Shown: positions 1-9,082, numbered from the stretch's first letter. The stretch is 32,498 bases of DNA from an uncultured Gammaproteobacteria bacterium (GCA_947259175.1 CAMYKW010000033.1:1-32498), one strand, 5' to 3'. Notes: generated by a model from the letters alone, not told the origin. Made by a program: numbers and translations.

Positions 1-109
1 CGCAGGGCTCGTGCGGCTGCGCGCCGCGCCTGGAGCGAGACCCATAGCGAGCTATGGGTCGAGTGAAGGCCAAGCGCAGATGTGCGAGAACCAGCCAGGG
101 CCGGGATAG
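1..109. other. gene-free left edge with a perfect hairpin
   Basis: No convincing gene lies here. Positions 39-47 and 52-60 form a perfect 9-bp hairpin with a CGAG tetraloop, and the pentamer GCGAG or TCGAG recurs at 35-39, 47-51 and 59-63. The stretch around it is rich in G, C and short dyads, which suits a structured RNA or the end of a mobile element more than protein-coding DNA. The family is not recognised. A reading frame from 82 to 321 crosses the repeats and has no protein-like character. Confidence 0.4.
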
Positions 110-211
110 CCCAGCTACTATTCTCAGCAATCCACACCAGGAATTTAAGCTGTCTCTTCATAGAATTTACGTATCGAGTCTTTCCGGTGCATGCCAGGAA
201 TAGTAGCTGGG
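110..211. repeat. 14-bp perfect inverted repeat with 74-nt spacer
   Basis: The arm at 110-123 (CCCAGCTACTATTC) is the exact reverse complement of 198-211. The right arm belongs to the core of the dispersed repeat described at 141-235, so the left arm looks like a partial copy of that core in opposite orientation. The arrangement could fold into a long stem-loop or mark an element end. No open reading frame of plausible function lies between the arms. Confidence 0.75.
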
Positions 212-235
212 CGCCTGGTGAGAAATGCGGGCTAG
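141..235 (+). repeat. dispersed repeat, left copy
   Basis: This 95-bp stretch matches the reverse complement of 32400-32493. By hand alignment there are 11 mismatches and one single-base gap, about 87% identity, and positions 198-235 are identical over 38 bp. The conserved part faces inward, toward the genes. No transposase is encoded in or beside it. It may be a MITE-like or RNA-associated mobile repeat, or an end of a larger element cut by the window edge; the family is not recognised. Confidence 0.85.
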
Positions 236-252
236 GCCCCCCGACGCCCGGT

Positions 253-276
253 CCTACGACTACGCTCAGGACAAGC
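253..276. repeat. short CGACTACGCTCAGGACA-type repeat
   Basis: The stretch contains CGACTACGCTCAGGACA. From memory this closely resembles a short repeat scattered through many environmental bacterial genomes, often mistranslated as a PERSRR-like peptide; one minus-strand frame here does read CPERSRR. Its ends, GTCCT and AGGAC, can pair as a small hairpin. It lies between the left dispersed repeat and the end of the Nudix gene. The rest of 236-329 shows nothing I can name and no clear terminator for the minus-strand operon. Confidence 0.5.
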
Positions 277-329
277 CTCTTCGCCAGCTTCCGGGAATCC
301 TTGGTGCATTATCCGCGCTAACTGCGTGA

Positions 330-1292
330 TCACTCCCACAATGCGCTGATCATTGCGACGCCCCTGGCACCAGCCCGTTGTGCGTCGCCCAGATCTTCGG
401 GCCGCATGCCCCCCAGGGCATACACCGGCAATCCGGCCCGCGCGCACAGGGCGGCAAAGCGGCGCCACCCCAACGGTTCTGTCTGGGGGTGGGATGCAGT
501 CTTAGCGACGGGACCCAGCACCACGAAGTCTGCATTGATATTTCTGGCCATCTCGATCTCGGCCTCGTTGTGGCACGAAGCCGCCACCCAATACCGATCC
601 GCAAGCGGCCGCCGATCACATGTCCGCAATCGCGCGGAGGTGAGATGAATTCCATCAACGTCCAACTCCATCACCGTGTCCACGTCCGCGTTCAACAACA
701 CCCTGGCGCCGCGGCGGCGCGATTTGGCCACGACTTCGCCGACGAACTCCCGTAACGCCGCGCGGGGCAGCGATTTTTCTCGCACCTGAACCAATCCTCC
801 GCGCTCCAAAGTAGCATCGAGGCGCGATAGCACGCGCTCGCGCCCGAATCGCTGCGCGTCGGTGATCAGGTACTTCGCCGGTAATTGCAGGCCGCGTACT
901 ACGGTCCTGTTGGCTTCCAAAAACTCAACCTCGTGGAGGTCCGGCGGCGGCAACCACTGCAGCGCCTGCCCCTCGCGTCCTTCGGGTATCCCTTCGTAGC
1001 TCAGCACCCGGTAGACGTTGAGCGTGATGCGGTGCTGTGGGTACTCATGAAACACCGTGGCCCATGGCTGCGATCGCACCACACGAATACCGAGCTCCTC
1101 GTGCAATTCCCGTTGTAACGCCTGTCCCGCGGTCTCGTTGCACTTCAGCTTACCACCCGGAAATTCCCATTTGCCGCAATGGTGGTCCGGATACGTCCGC
1201 TGCGTGATCAAAATCCTGCCATCGCGATCGGTGACAATACCGGCGGCGACCTCGATGCGATCGGATCCAGGGCTAGGTTCGGTATTCGGCAT
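330..1292 (-). CDS. Nudix hydrolase fused to a ThiE/TenI-like domain
   Basis: A two-domain protein of about 320 residues. The N-terminal part is a MutT-type Nudix hydrolase with a complete Nudix box at residues 47-69 (G-x5-E-x7-REL-x-EE-x-GI), expected to hydrolyse oxidised nucleoside triphosphates such as 8-oxo-dGTP. From about residue 139 follows a TIM-barrel domain like thiamine phosphate synthase or TenI. The VQVREK and ALGG motifs remain, but the usual NDR and GQxD segments have become NAD and TSAR, so TMP synthase activity is doubtful. Pseudomonas has the same fusion near secA and argJ. The ATG at 1292 is chosen because it overlaps the argJ end by only 20 nt; the frame stays open upstream to 1355, and an ATG at 1310 is also possible. 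Confidence 0.9.
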   Translation of the reverse strand: MPNTEPSPGSDRIEVAAGIVTDRDGRILITQRTYPDHHCGKWEFPGGKLKCNETAGQALQRELHEELGIRVVRSQPWATVFHEYPQHRITLNVYRVLSYEGIPEGREGQALQWLPPPDLHEVEFLEANRTVVRGLQLPAKYLITDAQRFGRERVLSRLDATLERGGLVQVREKSLPRAALREFVGEVVAKSRRRGARVLLNADVDTVMELDVDGIHLTSARLRTCDRRPLADRYWVAASCHNEAEIEMARNINADFVVLGPVAKTASHPQTEPLGWRRFAALCARAGLPVYALGGMRPEDLGDAQRAGARGVAMISALWE

Positions 1293-2493
1293 TAATGCGC
1301 ACATACTCATTGGACAGGTCGCAGGTCCACACCGTCGCCTTCCGGTCACCGGCACCGAGGTTTATGGACACCAGCAACTCCTCGGCCGCCATCGCAGACT
1401 GCCCGACCTCCTCGGTGTACGTCGGTGATACTTCACCGCCGGCGACAATGGAGTGCTGGTTGATGTGCATGTTCACCCGGCTCATATCGAGGTCCGCGAT
1501 TCCCGATCTTCCCACCGCTGCGAGCAGTCGGCCCCAGTTGGGATCGCTGGCATAGAACGCAGTCTTCACCAGCGGCGAATGAGCAACCGTGCGCGCCACC
1601 TGTAGACAGTCCGTTTCGCTGGCGCCACCGGCCACCTCGATCTCCACGAATTTCGTTGCCCCTTCAGCATCGCGTATTATGGCCTTAGCCAGGGTCGCGG
1701 CGACTGACTCGAGCGCCTGGGCGAATTGCAAATACTCAGCTTGGTCCAGGGTGGTGATGGACGCATGGCTCGCCACGCCGGTGGCCAGCACCACGCACGC
1801 GTCATTGGTAGACGTATCACCATCCACGGTGATCCGATTAAAACTCCGGGCCAGCGCCTGTTCCAGACACGCCTGCAACACAGCCTGCGTCACCGATGCG
1901 TCCGTGGCGATGTAGGACAGCATCGTCGCCATGTCCGGGCAGATCATTCCCGAGCCTTTCGCGATACCGGTGATGGTCACGGTCTGCCCTCCTAGGACCG
2001 TCTGTACCGAGCACCCCTTGGGCACCGTGTCGGTAGTCATTATGGCGCGGGCCGCGGGCAACCAATCCTTTTCCCGCAGCCGTTCGCTACACCGGCGCAA
2101 CCCGACCAGCATGCGGTCAACCGGCAGGCGTTCCCCAATCACCCCTGTCGAGAACGGCAGCACCTGCTCCGGCGCCACATTCAACTGCGCGGCGACCGCT
2201 TGACATATCTGCCTGGCGTCGCGGTATCCAGCATCGCCGGTTCCGGCGTTCGCGCAACCGCTGTTCACGATGAGGGCACGCACGGGCCCGTTCCCGAGGT
2301 GGTTTCGGGCCACTTGCACCGGCGCGGCTACAAAGCGATTGCGGGTAAAAACCGCGGCGCACCGGGTTCCCGGCGCGCATTCCAGCAGCGCGATATCATC
2401 TCGTTGTGACTGGCGAATCGCCGCGCATGCGGTTCCCCACCGAATGCCGGCCACCGGCAGCAAATTATCGGGAGCGCGCAATCCCACAGGCAA
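1273..2493 (-). CDS. argJ: bifunctional ornithine acetyltransferase / N-acetylglutamate synthase ArgJ
   Basis: ArgJ transfers acetyl from N-acetylornithine to glutamate and often also makes N-acetylglutamate from acetyl-CoA, recycling the acetyl group of arginine synthesis. The self-cleavage motif is intact at about residues 179-192 (KGSGMICPDMATML); the Thr of ATML, about residue 190, is the expected nucleophile that starts the beta chain. The C-terminus (YVRINAEYRT) is typical. The start is taken as TTG at 2493: a GAGGAG ribosome site sits 7 nt upstream and the protein then begins LPVGL, as the family does. A TTG at 2529 would extend it 12 residues into secA. The gene begins 11 nt after the secA stop, so the two are probably cotranscribed. 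Length is 406 residues, normal. Confidence 0.95.
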   Translation of the reverse strand: MPVGLRAPDNLLPVAGIRWGTACAAIRQSQRDDIALLECAPGTRCAAVFTRNRFVAAPVQVARNHLGNGPVRALIVNSGCANAGTGDAGYRDARQICQAVAAQLNVAPEQVLPFSTGVIGERLPVDRMLVGLRRCSERLREKDWLPAARAIMTTDTVPKGCSVQTVLGGQTVTITGIAKGSGMICPDMATMLSYIATDASVTQAVLQACLEQALARSFNRITVDGDTSTNDACVVLATGVASHASITTLDQAEYLQFAQALESVAATLAKAIIRDAEGATKFVEIEVAGGASETDCLQVARTVAHSPLVKTAFYASDPNWGRLLAAVGRSGIADLDMSRVNMHINQHSIVAGGEVSPTYTEEVGQSAMAAEELLVSINLGAGDRKATVWTCDLSNEYVRINAEYRT

Positions 2494-2504
2494 GGTCGTA
2501 CTCC

Positions 2505-5225
2505 TCAGGCGTTGAGCCTGCCGTGACAATGTTTGTATTTCTTCCCGGATCCGCAGGGACAGGGTTCATTACGGCCGATCTTGCGCCCTTCGCGGACATA
2601 AGGCTTGGGCGGGGCCTGCACCGCCACCTCTCCGCTATCCTGAGATTCGGGTAACGCCTGGTCGCCCATTTCCGGATGAACGAACTCCATCGGCTGCTGG
2701 GTGCGCCGTTGCGCCTCCAGCTCCTCGACCTCGCCCTCGGAGCGAATCTGAATCTTGGACAAGATGGTGATCACATCGTGCCTCACTCGCCCCAACAGGT
2801 CCTGAAACATCTCAAAGGCTTCGCGCTTGTACTCCTGTTTCGGATTTTTCTGCGCATATCCCCTCAAGCCGATTCCCTGCCGCAGATGATCCATGGACGC
2901 AAGATGCTCCTTCCACTGTGAGTCCAGCACCTGCAGCATGACGGCTTTTTCCAGATGGCGCATCACCGGTTCTCCAACTTCCTGGGTCTTGGCAGAGTAC
3001 GCATCTGCGATCTCAGTGGCGATTCGCTCGCGCAGCGTCTCTTCGTGGAGTTCCGGATCGTCTTCCAGCCATTGCTTGATGGGCAACTGAGTTCCGAACT
3101 CGCCCTCCAGGTCATGCTCCAGGCCATCGATATCCCATTGCTCTTCCAGACTCTGCGGCGGTACGCTACGATCGATGATTGCAGTCGTAACATCCCGACG
3201 CATGACTGCGATGCTCTCGGATATATCCTCGACATCCATCAGCCGGTTACGTTCCTCGTAAACGATCTTCCGCTGTTCATTCGCGACGTCGTCGTACTCG
3301 AGCAATTGCTTGCGAATGTCAAAATTGCGGCCCTCGACTTTGCGCTGCGCATTCTCAATGGCCCGGGTAACCCAGGGGTGCTCTATTGCTTCGCCTTCCT
3401 CCATGCCAAGCTTCTGCATCAATCCGGATACGCGATCGGATCCGAAAATCCGCATCAAATTGTCTTCCAATGACAAATAAAATCGCGACGAACCGGGGTC
3501 GCCCTGGCGGCCGGAACGTCCGCGCAACTGATTGTCGATTCGACGCGACTCATGGCGCTCAGTACCGATAACGTGCAGGCCACCCGCCGAAACTACCTGT
3601 TGGTGACGCTTGTTCCACGCGTCACGAGCCCGTTGTCTCGCGTCCGCATCATCACCCAGGTCCTTGAGCTCCATTTCCAGATTGCCACCCAGCACGATAT
3701 CCGTCCCACGACCCGCCATATTGGTGGCGATGGTGATCGCCCCCGGGCTCCCGGCCTGGGTGATTATTTGCGCCTCCTTCTCATGATGTTTGGCGTTTAG
3801 CACCTGATGTTCCAGATTTTCCGTAGACAAAAGCCGCGACAGCAGCTCGGACGCCTCGATCGACGCCGTCCCCAACAGCACGGGTTGGCCGCGCTCGTGA
3901 GATTCACGAACGCCGTCCACGATCGCGCTAAACTTCTCCTGCATGGTGCGATACACCAGATCCGGATGGTCCATGCGGATCATGTCCTGGTCGGTGGGAA
4001 TCACTACCACTTCCAGACCGTAGATCTGCTGAAACTCGGCAGCTTCGGTGTCGGCGGTGCCGGTCATGCCGGCGAGCTTGCCGTATAATCGGAAGTAGTT
4101 CTGAAACGTGATCGACGCTAGCGTCTGATTTTCCTGCTGCACCTTCGCCCCTTCTTTGGCCTCTACTGCTTGATGCAGTCCCTCGGACCAGCGGCGGCCG
4201 GGCATCATCCGTCCGGTGAACTCGTCGATAATAATCACCTGATCGTCGCGAACGATATAGTCGACGTCTTTCTGGAACAGCGTGTGGGCGCGCAACGCGG
4301 CGTTTAAGTGATGCAGCAAAGAAATGTTCGTAACATCGTATAGACTGCTGCCCTCGGACAACAAACCCGCTTCGGCCAGCAGGCGTTCCGATGTCTCGTG
4401 GCCCTGTTCGGTGAGAAATACCTGCTTATTTTTCTCGTCCACACTGTAATCACCGGGTCCGTCCTCCACCTCCTGCCGGGTCAACTTCGGGATGATGCCA
4501 TTCATTCTCCCGTAAAGATCAGTGCTCTCTTCAGCAGGGCCGGAAATTATCAGCGGCGTGCGGGCTTCGTCGATCAGGATGGAGTCAACCTCGTCAACAA
4601 TGGCGTAATGAAGCCTGCGCTGCGCCCGATCCTCGGCGGAGAACGCCATGTTGTCTCGCAGGTAATCGAAGCCGAACTCATTGTTGGTTCCGTACACGAT
4701 ATCCGCTGCGTAGGCTTCGCGTTTGGAGAGCGGGTCCTGGCCGGTGGTGATGACCCCCACTGTGAGCCCCAAAAACTCATATATCTCACCCATCCATTCG
4801 GCGTCACGGCGCGCCAAATAGTCGTTGACGGTGACGATATGCACGGATTGACCGGCGAGACTGTTCAAATAAGCCGGCAAGGTCGCGGCCAGCGTTTTTC
4901 CTTCGCCGGTACGCATTTCCGCTATCTTGCCCTCGTGCAGCACCATACCGCCGATAATCTGCACATCGAAGTGCCGCATTTCCAAGGTGCGCTTGGCGGC
5001 TTCCCGCACGACGGCGAAGGCCTCCGGCAGCAAGTCCTCCACGGTCTCGCCTTGCTCGATGCGCTGGCGAAATTCGGCCGTTTTCGCCGTCAATTCGCCA
5101 TCCGATAATTTGCTCACCGAAGGTTCCTGTGCATTCACTTCGGCGACGGTCTTCGACATCTGTCGGATCAATCTTTCATTTCGCGTACCAAAGACTTTTT
5201 GCAGTAACGATCCGATCATTCCCAA
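2505..5225 (-). CDS. secA: preprotein translocase ATPase SecA
   Basis: SecA is the motor ATPase that pushes unfolded preproteins through SecYEG. The 906-residue protein is full length (E. coli 901). The Walker A motif is at residues 104-111 (MRTGEGKT), the Walker B DEVD at 211-214, followed by [12 protein letters not shown]. The C-terminal zinc and SecB-binding tail is intact, with Cys889, Cys891, Cys900 and His901. Two starts compete: TTG at 5225, 6 nt after a GAGG ribosome site, or ATG at 5219, giving [11 protein letters not shown], closer to the usual N-terminus but 12 nt from that site. No secM-like arrest peptide is visible upstream; an M23 peptidase gene is there instead. argJ follows closely. 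Confidence 0.97.
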   Translation of the reverse strand: MGMIGSLLQKVFGTRNERLIRQMSKTVAEVNAQEPSVSKLSDGELTAKTAEFRQRIEQGETVEDLLPEAFAVVREAAKRTLEMRHFDVQIIGGMVLHEGKIAEMRTGEGKTLAATLPAYLNSLAGQSVHIVTVNDYLARRDAEWMGEIYEFLGLTVGVITTGQDPLSKREAYAADIVYGTNNEFGFDYLRDNMAFSAEDRAQRRLHYAIVDEVDSILIDEARTPLIISGPAEESTDLYGRMNGIIPKLTRQEVEDGPGDYSVDEKNKQVFLTEQGHETSERLLAEAGLLSEGSSLYDVTNISLLHHLNAALRAHTLFQKDVDYIVRDDQVIIIDEFTGRMMPGRRWSEGLHQAVEAKEGAKVQQENQTLASITFQNYFRLYGKLAGMTGTADTEAAEFQQIYGLEVVVIPTDQDMIRMDHPDLVYRTMQEKFSAIVDGVRESHERGQPVLLGTASIEASELLSRLLSTENLEHQVLNAKHHEKEAQIITQAGSPGAITIATNMAGRGTDIVLGGNLEMELKDLGDDADARQRARDAWNKRHQQVVSAGGLHVIGTERHESRRIDNQLRGRSGRQGDPGSSRFYLSLEDNLMRIFGSDRVSGLMQKLGMEEGEAIEHPWVTRAIENAQRKVEGRNFDIRKQLLEYDDVANEQRKIVYEERNRLMDVEDISESIAVMRRDVTTAIIDRSVPPQSLEEQWDIDGLEHDLEGEFGTQLPIKQWLEDDPELHEETLRERIATEIADAYSAKTQEVGEPVMRHLEKAVMLQVLDSQWKEHLASMDHLRQGIGLRGYAQKNPKQEYKREAFEMFQDLLGRVRHDVITILSKIQIRSEGEVEELEAQRRTQQPMEFVHPEMGDQALPESQDSGEVAVQAPPKPYVREGRKIGRNEPCPCGSGKKYKHCHGRLNA

Positions 5226-5337
5226 TACTTACCTCAATTCAGATAACATTTGCTATTACAGGCGCTTAGTATGAAGGGTAATGAACCCAATGAAAACTCA
5301 TTGGATTCAACAATTCAACGTCGCTTCCGGGAGATTA
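5226..5337. promoter_or_regulatory. secA leader region with a perfect hairpin
   Basis: This 112-bp gap lies between the M23 peptidase and secA on the minus strand. Positions 5287-5304 form a 7-bp perfect hairpin (CCAATGA/TCATTGG, 4-nt loop). There is no U-run after it, so an intrinsic terminator is unlikely. A weak sigma70-like pair (TTCATT, 17 nt, TACTAA on the minus strand) can be drawn but is not convincing. An 11-codon frame starts inside the hairpin without a ribosome site and has no SecM-like arrest motif. Confidence 0.3.
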
Positions 5338-6291
5338 TTAACTGGAGCGGGAGGCTTTGAGATAGCGCCGCGGATTCACGGTTTTGCCGTTCAATAGAAC
5401 CTCGAAATGCAAATGTGGCCCGGTCGAGCGGCCGCTGTTGCCTACCACCGCGACCACTTGGTCTTTTTCAACGCGATCGCCGACCTGTACCACCGTTGCC
5501 AGGGCATGGGCATATCGAGTGGTGTACCCATTGCCGTGATTGATCTCAACCATCAAACCATAGCCGGCCTCGACGCCCGAGTGGGTGACGATGCCGGCCG
5601 CCACCGCCTTGATGGAGCTGCCGGACTTGCCGGCGATGTCGACGCCGCCGTGAAAATCACGACGGCCGTTAAAAGGATCGGTACGGTAACCATATGGAGA
5701 CGATAACCACCCGCCGTCCACCGGCCAGCCCCTGGGAAACTGTCGTTTGTGCAGCGTGCGATCCATCATCAGTGATTGCAGAATTTTCAGTTCCTCGAAT
5801 TTTTCCTGCAGACGCGCGTCCAGGCGGTCCAGGGCGCGAATGAAATCGGCCCGCGATCGATTTTGCAACGTAGCGGAAGACACCGGCCCGCCAACCGCCG
5901 GCTCAGCGTTGAAACTGAACTCACCGGGATCCAGGCCCGCCATTTCCGTTAACCGCTGCCCCAGGGCGTTGATCCGCGACACCTGGGCCTGCAGCTGGCC
6001 GAGATTGCGTCCCATGGCGTCGAGATGATTTTCCACTTCGGTTTTCGCTTTCGCCACTTGGGCCCGCTGTTCCCGCACCCCGCTCTCGATCAACCTCGCG
6101 TAGTACTGATAGTCATGTATGTACGCCGGATTCCCGGCGGTTTGCCTACCGCTACTGATGTAATATCCGGCGATTGCGGACAAAAGAGGGAGTACAATGA
6201 ATACCGAAATCATCAGCACCGTCACTTTGTGGCGCGTGAGACTGGTGCTGCGGCGTTTACCCGTACCACTGGGAACGATGATAATACGCAT
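5338..6291 (-). CDS. membrane-anchored M23 family peptidase (LytM domain)
   Basis: A 317-residue protein with a short basic cytoplasmic N-terminus, one membrane segment at about 23-44, a likely coiled coil at about 68-115, and a C-terminal M23/LytM domain from about 195. The zinc and catalytic residues are all present: His214 and Asp218 in HGGVD, His262 in YAH, and His293 and His295 in HLHFEV. It is therefore probably an active periplasmic glycyl or D,D-endopeptidase acting on peptidoglycan, unlike degenerate amidase activators such as EnvC and NlpD. The topology resembles the MepM/YebA type. A gene of this kind between lpxC and secA is common in gammaproteobacteria. It is divergent from dciA, with 43 bp between the starts. 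The physiological substrate cannot be read from sequence. Confidence 0.9.
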   Translation of the reverse strand: MRIIIVPSGTGKRRSTSLTRHKVTVLMISVFIVLPLLSAIAGYYISSGRQTAGNPAYIHDYQYYARLIESGVREQRAQVAKAKTEVENHLDAMGRNLGQLQAQVSRINALGQRLTEMAGLDPGEFSFNAEPAVGGPVSSATLQNRSRADFIRALDRLDARLQEKFEELKILQSLMMDRTLHKRQFPRGWPVDGGWLSSPYGYRTDPFNGRRDFHGGVDIAGKSGSSIKAVAAGIVTHSGVEAGYGLMVEINHGNGYTTRYAHALATVVQVGDRVEKDQVVAVVGNSGRSTGPHLHFEVLLNGKTVNPRRYLKASRSS

Positions 6292-6334
6292 TGAGTTGAC
6301 GTGATCGTTTATTTAAGAAATCAGTGATTCACCC

Positions 6335-6790
6335 ATGCCGCCGACAACGAAAACCAAGTCCTTCCAATCTGTAGCGGCGTTGCTCGAAACACATCAGACC
6401 GCGGGCATCTCCTTGCCGAGTCTCATCAAACAACTCAAAAAAATCCACAATGTCTGGCTCACCGTCGTATCCGCTGAGCTGGCGAAACATAGCCGGCCCA
6501 CATTCTATGCACATGGCCGGTTGACCGTCTGCGCCGACTCGGCGGTCTGGGCAAACAGCATCCGACATAACCAATCCTCCCTGGTTCGGCGGCTCCGCCA
6601 ACATGGATTGAGCAAAGTCGAAATCATCCAGATCCACGTACTCCCTGCAGATCAACAGCGGCGCCGCATCCCGCCGCCCCGCAAACCGCCGTCGTCCGGC
6701 ACCCAACGGATCATTCAAAACACCGCCGCGGGAATCCAAGACCAAGAGCTGAGAACCGCCCTAATTAAGCTTAGCAGAAAGTTCCGCTGA
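6335..6790 (+). CDS. dciA: DciA-type DnaB helicase-associated protein (DUF721)
   Basis: A 151-residue protein with the DUF721 pattern at about residues 25-100: a conserved Trp in VWLTVV, the HSRPTFYAHGRLTV strand region and AVWANSIRHNQSSLVRRL. DciA is the ancestral partner that helps place the replicative helicase DnaB on DNA in bacteria lacking the phage-derived loader DnaC. The C-terminal third is basic and proline-rich, probably disordered. It is the only plus-strand gene between the left edge and 27006, sitting between lpxC (convergent) and the M23 peptidase (divergent), as in other gammaproteobacteria. I see no strong ribosome site before the ATG. The 82-bp gap to the lpxC stop shows no clear bidirectional terminator. 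Confidence 0.88.
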   Translation: MPPTTKTKSFQSVAALLETHQTAGISLPSLIKQLKKIHNVWLTVVSAELAKHSRPTFYAHGRLTVCADSAVWANSIRHNQSSLVRRLRQHGLSKVEIIQIHVLPADQQRRRIPPPRKPPSSGTQRIIQNTAAGIQDQELRTALIKLSRKFR

Positions 6791-6872
6791 AGCTGTTGTG
6801 TTATCAGCAAACGCTCCTGCCACCGACGAACATCCGTTGCTTTAACGCCGCCGCCGCCCTTATGTATGCTGA

Positions 6873-7787
6873 TTACAGCGTCGCAGGCACCGTTCGTACA
6901 AATGCGATCGGCGCCACTTCAGGATCATCGAAGGACACCAATTCCCAAGCGGACCTGTCGTGGACCAGGGTTCGCAGCAGTTGGTTGTTCAATTCATGCC
7001 CCGACTTGTAAGCGCTAAACGCACCGATTAAGGGATGACCGAGTAAATACAAATCGCCGATCGCGTCCAGGATTTTGTGCTTGACGAACTCATCCTCGTA
7101 ACGCAGTCCGTCGTCATTCAGTATATGATATGAATCCATCACGATAGCGTTATCGAGGCTGCCTCCACGCGCCAAGCCGGCATCGCGCAACGCTTCCAAA
7201 TCCTGCATAAAACCAAACGTACGTGCTCGGCTTACTTCTTTAACAAAAGATGTCGTGGAGAAATCAACACTAGCGCGTTGAGTAATGTTGTTGAATATTG
7301 GGTGATCAAAGTCAATCGCGAACGACACCTTGAAACCGTCCAGCGGATCAAAGCGAACCCATTTATCCCCTTCGTTAATCTCTATCTTCTTAGTGATGCG
7401 AATAAACTGTTTGGCGACCTCTTGCTCTTCGATGCCCGCCGATTGAATCAGAAACACAAACGGTCCGGCACTGCCATCCATGATCGGTACTTCGCCGGCG
7501 GTAAGATCGACATAAGCGTTATCGACTCCCAGACCTGCGAACGCCGACATCAAGTGTTCAACGGTGGAAATCTTGACGCCGTCGTTCTCGAGGGTGGTGG
7601 ATAGCCGGGTGTCGCCGACATACTCGGATCGCGCGGGGACTTCCACCGCTGGATCCAGGTCGACCCGTCTGAATACAATACCGGTATTGGGCGCAGCTGG
7701 CCGTAACGTCAAATAGACTTTGTCCCCTGTATGTAGCCCTACCCCGGTTGCTCGGATAACGTTTTTCAGCGTGCGTTGTTTGATCAT
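6873..7787 (-). CDS. lpxC: UDP-3-O-acyl-N-acetylglucosamine deacetylase LpxC
   Basis: LpxC catalyses the committed step of lipid A synthesis, zinc-dependent deacetylation of UDP-3-O-acyl-GlcNAc. The 304-residue length fits (E. coli 305). The expected zinc ligands are present at His78 (in VEHLMSAF), His237 and Asp241 (HKILDAIGD), with the catalytic Glu77 and His264 (KSGHELNN). The start is ATG at 7787, giving [11 protein letters not shown] as in the family; a GTG at 7820 would add 11 unusual residues. It lies 125 bp downstream of ftsZ. That gap holds a small GCCCG/CGGGC hairpin and a TAGAAT box without a good -35 partner, so a separate promoter is possible but unproven. Confidence 0.97.
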   Translation of the reverse strand: MIKQRTLKNVIRATGVGLHTGDKVYLTLRPAAPNTGIVFRRVDLDPAVEVPARSEYVGDTRLSTTLENDGVKISTVEHLMSAFAGLGVDNAYVDLTAGEVPIMDGSAGPFVFLIQSAGIEEQEVAKQFIRITKKIEINEGDKWVRFDPLDGFKVSFAIDFDHPIFNNITQRASVDFSTTSFVKEVSRARTFGFMQDLEALRDAGLARGGSLDNAIVMDSYHILNDDGLRYEDEFVKHKILDAIGDLYLLGHPLIGAFSAYKSGHELNNQLLRTLVHDRSAWELVSFDDPEVAPIAFVRTVPATL

Positions 7788-7912
7788 TGGATTGTTCTTG
7801 AGCCATTTGTTATGCGACACGCGCCCGTCAGCGGGCTATGGAGAGGCCCTCCCCAAAGCGGCGCATCGTACACGATTCTAGTGGATTTGTGTAGTCATAA
7901 CGGCACCTGGGT

Positions 7913-9052
7913 TTAGTCCGCCTGACGCCGGAGAAACGCGGGAATATCCAGATAATCCATGTTCTTTTCATCCGGCATCGACGGTAAATCCCGGTCTTCG
8001 CGCCGGTTTCGTATCACCGTGGGGGCCTCATAATCCTCATAATTCACCGCCTTGGGGACGGAATGGACTACTTTATAGGGGTGCGCCTCGGATTTTGACT
8101 TGCCGATGCCGGTGGCTACCATGGTAACCCGCAAATCCCCCTGCATCTCCGGCTCCAGCACCGTTCCGATCACCACCGTGGCGTCGTCCGCCGCGAATTC
8201 CCGCACCACATTGCCGACTTCCTCGAATTCACCGATGGACATGTCCATACCGGCGGTAACATTGATTAATATGCCGCGGGCGCCGGAAATACGGGTGTCC
8301 TCCAGCAGCGGACTGGATACCGCCGCCCGCGCGGCGTCGGCGGCGCGCTCGATACCGGTAGCCGTCGCCGAGCCCATCATCGCCATGCCCATTTCACCCA
8401 TTACCGTGCGCACATCGGCGAAATCCACGTTAATCAGGCCGGGACGGGTAATGAGCTCGGAAATCCCCTGCACCGCGTTGCGCAGCACCTCATTGGCTTT
8501 GGCAAACGCCTCCAGCAAGGTCGCCTGTTTCCCCATGACATCCAGAACCCGCTCGTTGGGAATGGTAATCAGGGAGTCCACGAACTCGGACAACTCTTCG
8601 ATGCCCGTGGCCGCCACCGACATCCTCTTGCCGCCCTCGAACGGGAATGGTTTGGTGATCACCGCGACCGTCAACGCCCCTTGTTCGCGCGCGATCTGCG
8701 CCACTATGGGGGCGGCACCGGTACCGGTACCACCACCCATCCCGGCGGTGATGAACACCATATCCGCACCCTGGATCGCCTCCGCGATACGGTCACGATC
8801 CTCCATCGCCGCCTGCCGTCCAATATCCGGATTCGCTCCCGCGCCCAGACCTTTTGTGAGATTGGCGCCAAGTTGCAGAATCGTATCGGCATTGGTCCGA
8901 TTGAGGCATTGCACATCGGTATTGGCGTTGATGAACTCCACGCCTTCGATGCTGGCGGAGACCATGTGATCCACGGCATTGCCGCCTCCGCCACCGATGC
9001 CTACAACCTTAATGACTGCTTGTTGATCGACTGTATCTATTAACTCAAACAT
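7913..9052 (-). CDS. ftsZ: cell division protein FtsZ
   Basis: The tubulin-like GTPase that forms the Z ring. The tubulin signature GGGTGTG is at residues 106-112, the N-terminal glycine loop GIGGGGGNAVDHM at 18-30 and the NxDxxD-type synergy region near 207-212. The linker of about 45 residues is short and ends in the conserved C-terminal peptide DYLDIPAFLRRQAD (366-379), which binds FtsA and ZipA. At 379 residues it is near E. coli size (383). A good ribosome site (AGGAG, 7 nt spacing) precedes the ATG. It is separated from ftsA by 84 nt, the widest gap inside the dcw run, consistent with the extra promoters and processing sites usually found before ftsZ. Confidence 0.98.
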   Translation of the reverse strand: MFELIDTVDQQAVIKVVGIGGGGGNAVDHMVSASIEGVEFINANTDVQCLNRTNADTILQLGANLTKGLGAGANPDIGRQAAMEDRDRIAEAIQGADMVFITAGMGGGTGTGAAPIVAQIAREQGALTVAVITKPFPFEGGKRMSVAATGIEELSEFVDSLITIPNERVLDVMGKQATLLEAFAKANEVLRNAVQGISELITRPGLINVDFADVRTVMGEMGMAMMGSATATGIERAADAARAAVSSPLLEDTRISGARGILINVTAGMDMSIGEFEEVGNVVREFAADDATVVIGTVLEPEMQGDLRVTMVATGIGKSKSEAHPYKVVHSVPKAVNYEDYEAPTVIRNRREDRDLPSMPDEKNMDYLDIPAFLRRQAD

Positions 9053-9082
9053 ATGAATACTCCTGTACCTGCGAAACTCTGG

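Noticed and set aside
82-321. 79-codon frame at the left edge as a small gene
   Set aside because: Runs through three repeat features; such frames are typical spurious calls from repeats.
4398-5108. 236-codon plus-strand frame opposite secA
   Set aside because: Antisense shadow of a conserved gene, no supporting ribosome site or family match.
5226-5337. secM-like arrest peptide upstream of secA
   Set aside because: Only an 11-codon frame without ribosome site or arrest motif is present.
8100-8969. 289-codon plus-strand frame opposite ftsZ
   Set aside because: Antisense to ftsZ, Ser/Pro/Ala-rich translation without domain features.
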